Assembly: GCA_007050995.1 (NCBI GenBank)
Contig: VJOU01000014.1
Span: 47,461-111,460 of the forward strand
From: Glycocaulis profundi
Lineage (GTDB): Bacteria; Pseudomonadota; Alphaproteobacteria; Caulobacterales; Maricaulaceae
Length of the DNA: 64,000 nucleotides
Direction of reading: 5' to 3'
Shown here: positions 11,254 through 18,862 of the stretch, in pieces
Numbering within the stretch: the stretch's first letter is position 1
Layout of the letters: each line of letters opens with the position of its first letter
Program-made: the position numbers and the translations under genes
Notes under the pieces: model-generated
The model's database searches: none
What the model was told of the DNA's origin: nothing
What the model saw: only the letters and a program-made list of their open reading frames with translations

Positions 11254-12555
11254 TCAGGCGGCGTCCAGATCCACCGCGCCGTCCAGATCCTCGACCATGC
11301 CGGAGAAGTCTCGCGGCAGGGTCGTCCCGGTGAAGCAGCCGCCGGTGAAGCGCGCCTTGCGGCAGTCCGCCCCCGTCAGCCGGGCGTAGGACAGGTCCGC
11401 GCCGGTCACCACGGCGTGACGCAGGTCCGCGTCGGACAGGTCGGCGTAGCGCAGGGCGGCGGCGGCCAGGACGGCGGCCATCAGCCGGTCGCCGGGCAGG
11501 ACCAGCGGGCCGATCTTGGCGCCGCGCAGATCGGCGTTGTTCAGTCGGGCGCCGGTCAGGTCCGCGCCGCGCAGGTCGGCGCCGCGCAGGCAGGCCATCC
11601 TCAGATCGGCCTTCTCCAGCTTGGCGCCCTGAAGCTCCGCGCCTTCCAGATCCATGCCGTACAGTGTCGCGCCGCGCGCCTGCAGGGCGGTCAGATTGCG
11701 CCGGGCGAGGGATTTGAGGCCCCGCAGGTCCGCGCCGTTGAAGGTGGAGGGCTGGCCCTGCTTGCCGCCGGTCTCGCACCAGACGGCGTGCGCCTGCAGC
11801 GCCTTGGCCACCTCCGCGGCGTTCTCCGCGATGGGCGTGCCGACGGGCGCGTCGGTGAGCGCGCCTTCGGTGTTGGTGTTGTTGGTCCGGGCCGAGGCGA
11901 GGTTCACCCCCACCAGGATGGCGTGGGACAGGTCGGCGTCGGTCAGGTCCGCGCCGGAGATGTCCGCGCCTTCCAGATTGGCGCCGGGGAAGCGCGAGCC
12001 GCGCAGATTGGCCCGGTTCAGCCGCGCGCCGATCAGCACCGCGTCGGAGAAGTCCGCACGCTGGGCCACCGCGCCGGTCATTTTCGAGCGGGTCAGGTTC
12101 GCGCCCGCGAAATTCGCCGCCACCGCGTCGTTCGCCCGCGGGGCATGGGTGATGATGGCCAGGCCCTTCTCGCGGTCCACCTGCGCGATGGCGCCCTCGC
12201 GCAGGTCCGCTTCGCCCAGATCCGCCCCGGTCAGGTTGGCGCCGCGCAGGATCGCCCCGCGCATGTCCGCCCGGCGCAGGGTCGCGCCCGACAGGTCGGC
12301 CCGGCGCAGGTCGCAGGCGAACAGGTTCGCGCTGGTGAACACCGTCCCGGCCAGGTTCGCGCCCATGAACACCGCGCCCGAGCAGTCGGAGTCCGCGAGG
12401 TTGCGGCCCGAAAGGTCGAGATTTTCCAGAATCTTGTAGGAGAAGTTCGCCCGCGCGCCGCCTTCGCGGCCTGTCAGCAGGCGCTCATGGCGGGCGCAGA
12501 TGGCGTCGACCTCGGTCTGGGTCAGCCGCTGATATGTGACGGGACGCCCGATCAT
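11254..12555 (-). CDS. Large pentapeptide-repeat protein
   Basis: A 433-residue protein built almost entirely of A(D/N)LxX pentapeptide repeats, for example LRRADLSGATLRRADM, ANLTGADLGEADL and ADLRGADLTGARLNNADLRG. Two repeat blocks (about residues 50-245 and 280-425) are separated by a non-repeat linker near residues 245-275 that begins TNNTNTEGALTDAP. Such repeats fold as a right-handed square beta-helix. Some members mimic DNA and protect gyrase, while others have unknown roles. The start at MIGRPVTYQRLTQ is supported by AGGGGA just upstream. No signal peptide or membrane segment is seen, so it is probably cytoplasmic. Neighbours nadE and ribD give no clue to its role. Confidence 0.9.
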   Translation of the reverse strand: MIGRPVTYQRLTQTEVDAICARHERLLTGREGGARANFSYKILENLDLSGRNLADSDCSGAVFMGANLAGTVFTSANLFACDLRRADLSGATLRRADMRGAILRGANLTGADLGEADLREGAIAQVDREKGLAIITHAPRANDAVAANFAGANLTRSKMTGAVAQRADFSDAVLIGARLNRANLRGSRFPGANLEGADISGADLTDADLSHAILVGVNLASARTNNTNTEGALTDAPVGTPIAENAAEVAKALQAHAVWCETGGKQGQPSTFNGADLRGLKSLARRNLTALQARGATLYGMDLEGAELQGAKLEKADLRMACLRGADLRGADLTGARLNNADLRGAKIGPLVLPGDRLMAAVLAAAALRYADLSDADLRHAVVTGADLSYARLTGADCRKARFTGGCFTGTTLPRDFSGMVEDLDGAVDLDAA

Positions 12556-12648
12556 TTCCCCTGCCGCCCTTCTGGCTCCAGCCCCGGAGCGCACGCCGGG
12601 TCAGGCAAAGCCTAGTCCGGACAGGATTAACGCGCTGTTTAAGGCGGT

Positions 12649-13251
12649 TCAGCGAACCGGAGGCGGCGCGGCGAGGCGCACGCGGGTCATGCCCTCCCGC
12701 CCCAGCCGGTCGAGCGCCTGATCCACTGTCTCGTCAGGTCCCGGCGCCAGATCGGCGTCGTAAAGACCTGCGCGCGCGTCCTGAGCCACCAGCGGACGGC
12801 CCGTCTTCAGGCGGGTGAAGAAGCCTGCATTGACCCGCTCGCCCGCCGCCTCCCTGACGCGCTCGACCACCGTGATCCCGGCGTCGCGCAGGATGGCCGC
12901 GCCCCGGCCCGAGACCCGGGGGTCGGGATCGGCGCAGGCGATCAGCACCCGCGCCACCCCCGCCCGGACCAGCGCCTCGGCGCAGGGTGGAGTCTCGCCG
13001 TGATGGGCGCAGGGCTCCAGCGTGACATAGGCGTCCGCGCCGCGGGCGGCCTCTGCGGCCTGCTCGAGCGCCTGCGCCTCGGCATGGGGACGGCCCGAGG
13101 GCGCGGTCACGGCGGCGCCGACCACCCGGCCCTCTTTGACGATCACGCAGCCGACGGAGGGATTGGGCGCGGTCCGCCCCAGCCCGGAGAAGGCCAGCGC
13201 GAGGGCGGCGTCCATGAAGCGCAGGTCTGCGGGGCTCAGCCCTTCGGGCAT
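12649..13251 (-). CDS. ribD: Riboflavin biosynthesis deaminase RibD, lacking most of the reductase domain
   Basis: The N-terminal 145 residues are a full pyrimidine deaminase domain: GRTAPNPSVGCVIVKEG, the zinc motif HAEAQAL, and PCAHHGETPPC with both zinc cysteines. This domain deaminates the second intermediate of riboflavin synthesis. Bifunctional RibD is about 360-400 residues; this one is only 200. After NAGFFTRLKTGRPLVA, where the reductase domain normally begins, only about 50 residues remain, ending VDQALDRLGREGMTRVRL, which recalls a late piece of the reductase. No further reductase sequence follows in any frame before the pentapeptide gene. It overlaps the end of gpmA by 16 bases. 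Confidence 0.85.
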   Translation of the reverse strand: MPEGLSPADLRFMDAALALAFSGLGRTAPNPSVGCVIVKEGRVVGAAVTAPSGRPHAEAQALEQAAEAARGADAYVTLEPCAHHGETPPCAEALVRAGVARVLIACADPDPRVSGRGAAILRDAGITVVERVREAAGERVNAGFFTRLKTGRPLVAQDARAGLYDADLAPGPDETVDQALDRLGREGMTRVRLAAPPPVR

Positions 13252-13958
13252 GGCGGCAGCGGCTCGGCGCGGTCGGCGTCCAGATAGCGCGCGGTGACGG
13301 GGACCAGCCCGTCCAGCTCGATCAGGAGCGGGTTCGCCGTGGGCACCTCGACATCCATGATCGCGGCTTCGTCGAGCGCGAACAGCATCTTGATGAGCGC
13401 GCGCAGCGAGTTGCCGTGGGCGCTGACCAGCACGTCGCCGCCCGACAGGGCCGGCGCGATCAGGCCCTCGAAGCAGGGGCGCACCCGGTCGAGCGTGGTC
13501 TTCAGGCTTTCGGTGGCGGGCAGCAGGGCGGGATCGACCCCGGCATAGCGCGGGTCGAAGCGGGCGTGGCGCTCGTCGTCCTCGGCCAGGGGCGGAGGCG
13601 GGGTGTCGTAGGAGCGACGCCACACGCGCACCTGCTCCTCGCCGTGAAGGTCGGTGGTCTCCGCCTTGTTCAGGCCGGTCAGCGCGCCGTAATGGCGCTC
13701 GTTCAGGCGCCAGTCGATCTCCACCGGCGTCCAGCACCGGTCCATGGATTCCAGCCCCAGCCAGACCGTGCGGATGGCGCGCTTCATGGCGGAGGCGAAG
13801 GCCACGCGCGGCGCGAACCCGGCCTCGGCCATCAGCACGCCGCCCTTGCGGGCCTCGCCTTCGCCGCGCTCGGTCAGGTCCACGTCCACCCAGCCGGTGA
13901 AGCGGTTCTCAAGATTCCACACGCTCTGGCCGTGGCGGGTGAGGACGAGACGGGTCAT
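13236..13958 (-). CDS. gpmA: 2,3-bisphosphoglycerate-dependent phosphoglycerate mutase
   Basis: Interconverts 3- and 2-phosphoglycerate in glycolysis and gluconeogenesis. It is 240 residues, a typical length. The phosphohistidine motif VLTRHGQSVWNLENRFTGW is at residues 5-23. ERHYGALTGLNKAE and the second histidine in VSAHGNSLRALIK follow. ATG at 13958 is preceded by AGGA at a suitable distance; the long upstream frame is not coding. The start of ribD overlaps its end, suggesting the two are translated from one message. Confidence 0.96.
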   Translation of the reverse strand: MTRLVLTRHGQSVWNLENRFTGWVDVDLTERGEGEARKGGVLMAEAGFAPRVAFASAMKRAIRTVWLGLESMDRCWTPVEIDWRLNERHYGALTGLNKAETTDLHGEEQVRVWRRSYDTPPPPLAEDDERHARFDPRYAGVDPALLPATESLKTTLDRVRPCFEGLIAPALSGGDVLVSAHGNSLRALIKMLFALDEAAIMDVEVPTANPLLIELDGLVPVTARYLDADRAEPLPPCPKG

Positions 13959-13999
13959 GGGGATTCCTGAAGGTCGTGGCGGACGGGACGGGGCCGGGT

Positions 14000-14863
14000 T
14001 TAGCGTGCTGCGGCGAGGGCGTCGAGGGCGCGGGCGAGCCCGGCGCGCCAGTCCAGCCCGTCCACCCCCGCAAGCCCGCGAAGGCGGATCGAGCCCAGCG
14101 CGGAATCGGCCGGACGCCGGGCGGGGCGGGGGAACTGCGAGGACGGGATCGGGCGCACCCGGGCGTGCGGCAGGCCGCGCTCGCGTGCGCCCTCGAAGAT
14201 CGTCTGCGCGAAGCCCGCCCAGCTCACCGCCTCCATGCCCGCCGCGTGCAGCAGGCCGTAGGGCCGCGGATCGCGGGCGAGATCGAGCAGCAGTCCGGCC
14301 AGCGCGTCCGCGGGGGTGGGCGTGGTGCGCTGGTCGTCCACCACGCCGATCTCTTCGCGCGTCCCGGCCAGACGCAGCATGGCAGTGACGAAATTCTGCC
14401 CCGTCGCGGAGAACACGCCCGACGTGCGCACGATCAGCGCGCGCGGATGGGCGGCGGCCACCCGGCGCTCGCCCTCCAGCTTGGACGCGCCATAAACGTT
14501 CAGCGGCCACACCGGGTCGCCCTCCAGCCGGGGTCCGGCGCCCGTGCCGAACACATAGTCGGTGGACACGTGGACCAGCCGCGCTCCGGCGCCGTGGGCG
14601 GCGGCGGCCAGCGCGCCCGCGCCCGCCGCGTTGATGGCGAAGGCGTCGGCCTTGCGGGTTTCCGCGTCGTCCACGGCGGTGAAGGCGGCGGTGTTGATCA
14701 CGATGGCGGGCCTGAGCCGGGCGACGGCGGCGCGGACCGAGGCGGGGTCGGCCAAGTCCATCTCCGACCGGCCCAGCGCGAAGGCGGGCAGGCCGCGCGC
14801 TTTAGCGGCGGCGGTCAGGGCCCTGGCGAGCTGGCCGGAGCGTCCGGCGATGAGAAGCGTCAT
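14000..14863 (-). CDS. rfbD: dTDP-4-dehydrorhamnose reductase (RmlD/RfbD family)
   Basis: A 287-residue short-chain dehydrogenase of the RmlD family, which in the standard pathway makes the last step to dTDP-L-rhamnose. It shows the NAD(P) motif AGRSGQLARAL, INTAAFTAVDDAE, VSTDYVFGTG and the catalytic YGASKLEGE. The usual partners rfbA, rfbB and rfbC are not beside it, so it may work with genes elsewhere or reduce another dTDP-sugar. It is divergent from kdsD across 181 bases and may share a transcript with gpmA and ribD, 41 bases downstream. Confidence 0.92.
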   Translation of the reverse strand: MTLLIAGRSGQLARALTAAAKARGLPAFALGRSEMDLADPASVRAAVARLRPAIVINTAAFTAVDDAETRKADAFAINAAGAGALAAAAHGAGARLVHVSTDYVFGTGAGPRLEGDPVWPLNVYGASKLEGERRVAAAHPRALIVRTSGVFSATGQNFVTAMLRLAGTREEIGVVDDQRTTPTPADALAGLLLDLARDPRPYGLLHAAGMEAVSWAGFAQTIFEGARERGLPHARVRPIPSSQFPRPARRPADSALGSIRLRGLAGVDGLDWRAGLARALDALAAAR

Positions 14864-15044
14864 GACGGCTCCCTGGGGCGAGTGTCCCGCCTGTCGCGCG
14901 GCGGCGCGCATCGCTTCGGCACTAGCGGGAAACCCGCCGCCCGTCCAGACGGAGCGGGCCCTCTGGCAACGCGCGCCGGGCGCTGCTAGACCTTCGGGCG
15001 AACTCCCGGTCCCCGTCAGGGGACGCTTTTTCGGACCCGCGCCG

Positions 15045-16037
15045 ATGGCCGACAGCCCCGACACCGCCCGCGAAAGCGCGCGCGCCCTGAACGCCATGCG
15101 GCGGACCATCGAGATCGAGCGCGAGGGGCTGGCGCGTCTGGCCGACGCGCTGGGCGAGGAGGCCGCCGCCGCCGCCGTGCTGATCGCAGGGCTGAAAGGC
15201 CGGCTGGTGTGCGCGGGCGTTGGCAAGTCGGGCCATGTGGCGCGCAAGATCGCCGCCACCCTCGCCTCTACCGGCACCCCCGCCTATTACGTGCATCCGT
15301 CCGAGGCCAGCCATGGCGACATGGGCATGATCACCCGCGAGGACGCGGTTCTGGCCCTGTCCAAATCGGGCGAGACGCGCGAGCTGAGCGACATGATCGC
15401 CTATTGCCGCCGCTTCGGCGTGCCCCTGATCGCCATGACGGCGGGGGCGGAGAGCACGCTGGCGCAGGCCGCCGACCGGCTGCTGCTGCTGCCCGAGGCC
15501 GTGGAGGCCTGCGGGGAGACGCGCGCGCCGACCACCTCGACCACCATGATGATGGCCTATGGCGACGCGCTGGCCGTGGCGCTGATCGAGGCGCGGGGCT
15601 TCACCGCCACCGATTTCGCCGTCTTCCATCCCGGCGGCGCGCTGGGCGCGGCGCTGGCGAAGGTGTCCGACCTGATGCACGCGGGCGAGGCGGTGCCCCT
15701 GGTCTCAGAAAGCGCGGCCATGGGCGAGGCGCTGCTGGAGATGAGCGGCAAGGGCTTCGGCTGCGTGGGCGTGACCGGCGCGGACGGATCGCTGACCGGC
15801 ATGATCACCGATGGCGACCTGCGCCGGAACATGGGTCCCGACCTCATGGAACGGCCCGTCTCCACGGTGATGACCCGCCACCCCCGCACCGCCTCCCCCG
15901 ACCTTCTGGCCGCCGAGGCGCTCAGGCGCATGACGGCGGGCAACCGCAAGATCACCCAGCTCTTTGTCGCCGACGAGGACGGCCGCCCCGTCGGCCTTCT
16001 GCACATGCACGACCTGCTGCGCGCGGGCCTGAGCTGA
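15045..16037 (+). CDS. kdsD: Arabinose-5-phosphate isomerase (KdsD/KpsF/GutQ family)
   Basis: Isomerises ribulose-5-phosphate to arabinose-5-phosphate, the first committed step to KDO for the LPS inner core. It is 330 residues. The SIS domain (about residues 40-175) carries GVGKSGHVARKIAATLASTGTPA, HGDMGMI and LSKSGETREL, and ends with DFAVFHPGGALG. Two CBS domains follow (about 205-330), for example GVTGADGSLTGMITDGDLRR. The ATG at 15045 is the first start that fits the family; the frame upstream overlaps rfbD and is a shadow. It precedes the phosphohexomutase gene by 18 bases. Confidence 0.95.
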   Translation: MADSPDTARESARALNAMRRTIEIEREGLARLADALGEEAAAAAVLIAGLKGRLVCAGVGKSGHVARKIAATLASTGTPAYYVHPSEASHGDMGMITREDAVLALSKSGETRELSDMIAYCRRFGVPLIAMTAGAESTLAQAADRLLLLPEAVEACGETRAPTTSTTMMMAYGDALAVALIEARGFTATDFAVFHPGGALGAALAKVSDLMHAGEAVPLVSESAAMGEALLEMSGKGFGCVGVTGADGSLTGMITDGDLRRNMGPDLMERPVSTVMTRHPRTASPDLLAAEALRRMTAGNRKITQLFVADEDGRPVGLLHMHDLLRAGLS

Positions 16038-16055
16038 ACCGACGAAGGACCTCCC

Positions 16056-17570
16056 ATGACCGACGACATCCGCCCCCGCGCCGACATCAAGGCGAACACC
16101 TGGGATTTCGAGACCCTGCCGCTGATCAAGCCCACGGGCTTCCGCGAGTATGACGCGCGCTGGTGGTTCGGCCATCCCGGCTCGGACAAGCCCTCGGAAC
16201 TGAACCTGTATGGCGTGCAGGCGCTGGGCCTGGGGCTGGGCACGCTGATCCACGAGCTGGGCGTGGCCCCGAAGATCGTCACCGGCCATGACTTCCGCAG
16301 CTATTCGCTGAGCGTGAAGCAGGCGCTCGAAGTGGGCCTGATGCAGGCGGGGATCGAGGTCCATGACATCGGGCTGGCGCTGTCGCCCATGGCCTATTTC
16401 GCCCAGTTCCATCTCGACATCCCCGCCGTGGCGATGGTCACCGCCAGCCACAATTCCAACGGCTGGACAGGCGTGAAGATGGGCGTGGAGCGCCCCCTGA
16501 CCTTCGGACCGGACGAGATGAGCCGCCTGAAAGAGATCGTCCTGAACGGAGAGGGCAGGCCGCGGTCCGGCGGCGGCTATGTGCGCGCGATGGGCGTGGA
16601 CGAAGCCTATGTGCGCGATGTCTCGCAAGAAACAGAGCCGGGCAAGAGGCTGAAAGTCGTCGCCGCCTGCGGCAACGGCACGGCGGGCGCGTTCGCCAAG
16701 CGCGCGCTCGACGCCATGGGCGTGGACGTGGTCGAACTCGACTGCGAGCTCGACCACACCTTCCCGCGCTACAACCCTAACCCCGAGGACATGGCCATGC
16801 TGCACGCCCTGGCCGAGGCGGTGCGCGAGCACGGCGCGGACGTGGGCCTGGCCTTCGACGGCGACGGGGACCGCTGCGGCGTGGTGGACAACGAGGGCGA
16901 GGAGATTTTCGCCGACAAGGTGGGGCTGATGCTCGCCCGCGACCTGTCCGCCGAGCATCCGGGCGCGACCTTCGTGGTCGATGTAAAATCCACCGGGCTT
17001 TACGCCATCGATCCGGTTCTGAAGGCGAACGGGGCGGAGACGGTCTACTGGAAGACCGGCCATTCCTACATCAAGCGCAAGTCCCACGAGCTGGGCGCGC
17101 TGGCCGGGTTCGAGAAGTCGGGCCATTTCTTCCTGCAGCCGCCCATCGGCCATGGATATGACTGCGGGCTGACCGCGGCGCGCTGCGTGATCGAGATGCT
17201 GCGCCGGAATCCTGAAAAGACCATGGCCGATCTCAGGCGCGACCTGCCGGTCAGCTACGGCTCGCCCACGATGAGCCCGGCCTGTCCCGACGAGGTGAAG
17301 TATCAGGTCGTCGACCGCATTGTCGCGGACGTGAGCGCGATGGACAGCTTCGCCGGGCGGAAGATTACGAACGTCAACACCGTCAACGGCGTGCGTTTCA
17401 CGCTCGAGGACGGCGCCTGGGGGCTGATCCGGGCGAGCTCGAACACGCCCAATCTGGTGGTCGTGGTCGAGAGCCCCAACAGCGCGGAGGACGTCAAAAC
17501 GATCTTCCAGGGCATCAAGGCGGAACTGTCCAGACACCCCGAGGTTGGCGCCTTCGATCAGGAGCTGTAG
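16056..17570 (+). CDS. Phosphomannomutase/phosphoglucomutase (alpha-D-phosphohexomutase family)
   Basis: A 504-residue phosphohexomutase that moves the phosphate between C6 and C1 of glucose or mannose, supplying galU. The phosphoserine loop is VTASHNSNGWTGVK, where the common TASHNP has Ser in place of Pro. The metal site is AFDGDGDRCG and the sugar-recognition loop is GFEKSGHFF. The C-terminal domain ends with TLEDGAWGLIRASSNTPNL, the usual phosphate-binding region. The N-terminus is extended by about 40 residues. It is probably co-transcribed with kdsD. Specificity for glucose or mannose cannot be fixed from motifs alone. Confidence 0.93.
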   Translation: MTDDIRPRADIKANTWDFETLPLIKPTGFREYDARWWFGHPGSDKPSELNLYGVQALGLGLGTLIHELGVAPKIVTGHDFRSYSLSVKQALEVGLMQAGIEVHDIGLALSPMAYFAQFHLDIPAVAMVTASHNSNGWTGVKMGVERPLTFGPDEMSRLKEIVLNGEGRPRSGGGYVRAMGVDEAYVRDVSQETEPGKRLKVVAACGNGTAGAFAKRALDAMGVDVVELDCELDHTFPRYNPNPEDMAMLHALAEAVREHGADVGLAFDGDGDRCGVVDNEGEEIFADKVGLMLARDLSAEHPGATFVVDVKSTGLYAIDPVLKANGAETVYWKTGHSYIKRKSHELGALAGFEKSGHFFLQPPIGHGYDCGLTAARCVIEMLRRNPEKTMADLRRDLPVSYGSPTMSPACPDEVKYQVVDRIVADVSAMDSFAGRKITNVNTVNGVRFTLEDGAWGLIRASSNTPNLVVVVESPNSAEDVKTIFQGIKAELSRHPEVGAFDQEL

Positions 17571-17668
17571 GGCCTCGCGCGGCGCGGCAGGCTTGAAAGC
17601 CGCCCCCCGCCCTGCCAGTAATCTGTTATGTTTCGACCATTCCCGCGCTAGGGCTGCTGGAGCGCTTG

Positions 17669-18856
17669 ATGAAAATACTCGTACTGGGCGGCGACGGATT
17701 CTGCGGCTGGCCGTCGGCCCTGCACCTGTCCGCCAATGGCCATGACGTGGTCATCGTGGACAATCTCTCGCGCCGGAAGATCGACGTGGAGCTGGAGGTC
17801 GAGAGCCTGACCCCCATCCGCTCCATGGGCGAGCGTCTGGACGCGTGGGAGCGGGTCTCGGGGCGCCGGATCGGATTCCGCGACATGACGCTGGGCCGGG
17901 ACTACGCCGAGCTGCTCGCCCTGCTTCAGGCCGAGAAGCCCGACGCCGTGGTCCACTTCGCCGAACAGCGCGCCGCGCCCTATTCGATGAAGAGCGCCCG
18001 GCACAAGCGCTACACGGTCGACAACAATCTGAACGCCACCAACGACGTGCTGGCCGCCATCGTGGAGAGCGGGCAGGACATCCATCTGGTCCATCTGGGC
18101 ACGATGGGGGTGTATGGCTACGGCACCGCGGGGATGAAGATCCCCGAGGGCTATCTGACGGTGAAGATGGACACGCCCGAAGGGCTGGTCGACCAGGAGA
18201 TCCTCTACCCGGCCAATCCGGGCTCGATCTACCACATGACCAAGACCCAGGACGCCCTGTTCTTCCAGTTCTACAACAAGAACGACAAGGTCAAGATCAC
18301 CGACCTGCACCAGGGCATCGTGTGGGGCACCCAGACCGAGGAGACCCGCACCGACGAGCGGCTGATCAACCGGTTCGACTATGACGGCGATTACGGCACT
18401 GTGCTGAACCGCTTCCTGATGCAGGCGGCGGTGGGCCACCCGCTGACCGTGCACGGCACGGGCGGGCAGACCCGCGCCTTCATCCACATCCAGGACACGG
18501 TGCGCTGCATCCGTCTGGCGGTCGAGAACCCGCCCCAGACCGGCGACCGGGTGCGGATCATGAACCAGATGACCGAGACCCACCGGGTGCGCGATCTGGC
18601 CCAGATGATCGCGGACATGACCGGCGCGGACGTCGCGCGGCTCCCGAACCCGCGCCAGGAGGCCGACGAGAACGACCTGCACGTGGAGAACGCGGCCTTC
18701 CTGTCCATGGGGCTCGAGCCGATCACGCTCGCCGAGGGCCTGATGGAGGAAGTCACCGACATCGCCCGGCGCTACAAGGACCGGTGCGACCTCTCCAAAG
18801 TGCCGTCCGTGTCGTACTGGAACCGCACCCGCGAGGCCGCCCAGGCCGCGCAGTAG
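17669..18856 (+). CDS. sqdB: UDP-sulfoquinovose synthase (SQD1/SqdB)
   Basis: Joins sulfite to UDP-glucose to make UDP-sulfoquinovose, the head-group donor for the sulfolipid SQDG. It is 395 residues and closely follows plant SQD1 and bacterial SqdB. The motifs are GGDGFCGWPSALHL, NLSRRKIDVELEVESLTPI, HFAEQRAAPYSMK, THR-Tyr-Lys type LGTMGVYGYG with YHMTKTQDALFF, IVWGTQTEET and NPRQEADENDLHVEN. ATG at 17669 with GGAG upstream is used; a TTG lies one codon earlier. The sulfoquinovosyl transferase (SqdX, SqdD or SqdC) is not adjacent. The gene runs tail to tail with lptD, 6 bases apart. Confidence 0.95.
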   Translation: MKILVLGGDGFCGWPSALHLSANGHDVVIVDNLSRRKIDVELEVESLTPIRSMGERLDAWERVSGRRIGFRDMTLGRDYAELLALLQAEKPDAVVHFAEQRAAPYSMKSARHKRYTVDNNLNATNDVLAAIVESGQDIHLVHLGTMGVYGYGTAGMKIPEGYLTVKMDTPEGLVDQEILYPANPGSIYHMTKTQDALFFQFYNKNDKVKITDLHQGIVWGTQTEETRTDERLINRFDYDGDYGTVLNRFLMQAAVGHPLTVHGTGGQTRAFIHIQDTVRCIRLAVENPPQTGDRVRIMNQMTETHRVRDLAQMIADMTGADVARLPNPRQEADENDLHVENAAFLSMGLEPITLAEGLMEEVTDIARRYKDRCDLSKVPSVSYWNRTREAAQAAQ

Positions 18857-18862
18857 GCGCGC

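Noticed and set aside
11200..12615. Plus-strand frame with regular GQVRAxQ-like repeats
   Set aside because: The repeat pattern is only the reverse image of the pentapeptide repeats on the minus strand.
12556..12648. Frameshift as the cause of the short RibD
   Set aside because: Only 93 bases remain before the pentapeptide gene, and no frame there gives reductase sequence, so the missing part is really absent.
12649..13737. Longer RibD reading frame starting upstream at 13737
   Set aside because: The first 162 residues overlap gpmA in another frame and are Arg/Ala/Pro-rich. The family-like start is the ATG at 13251.
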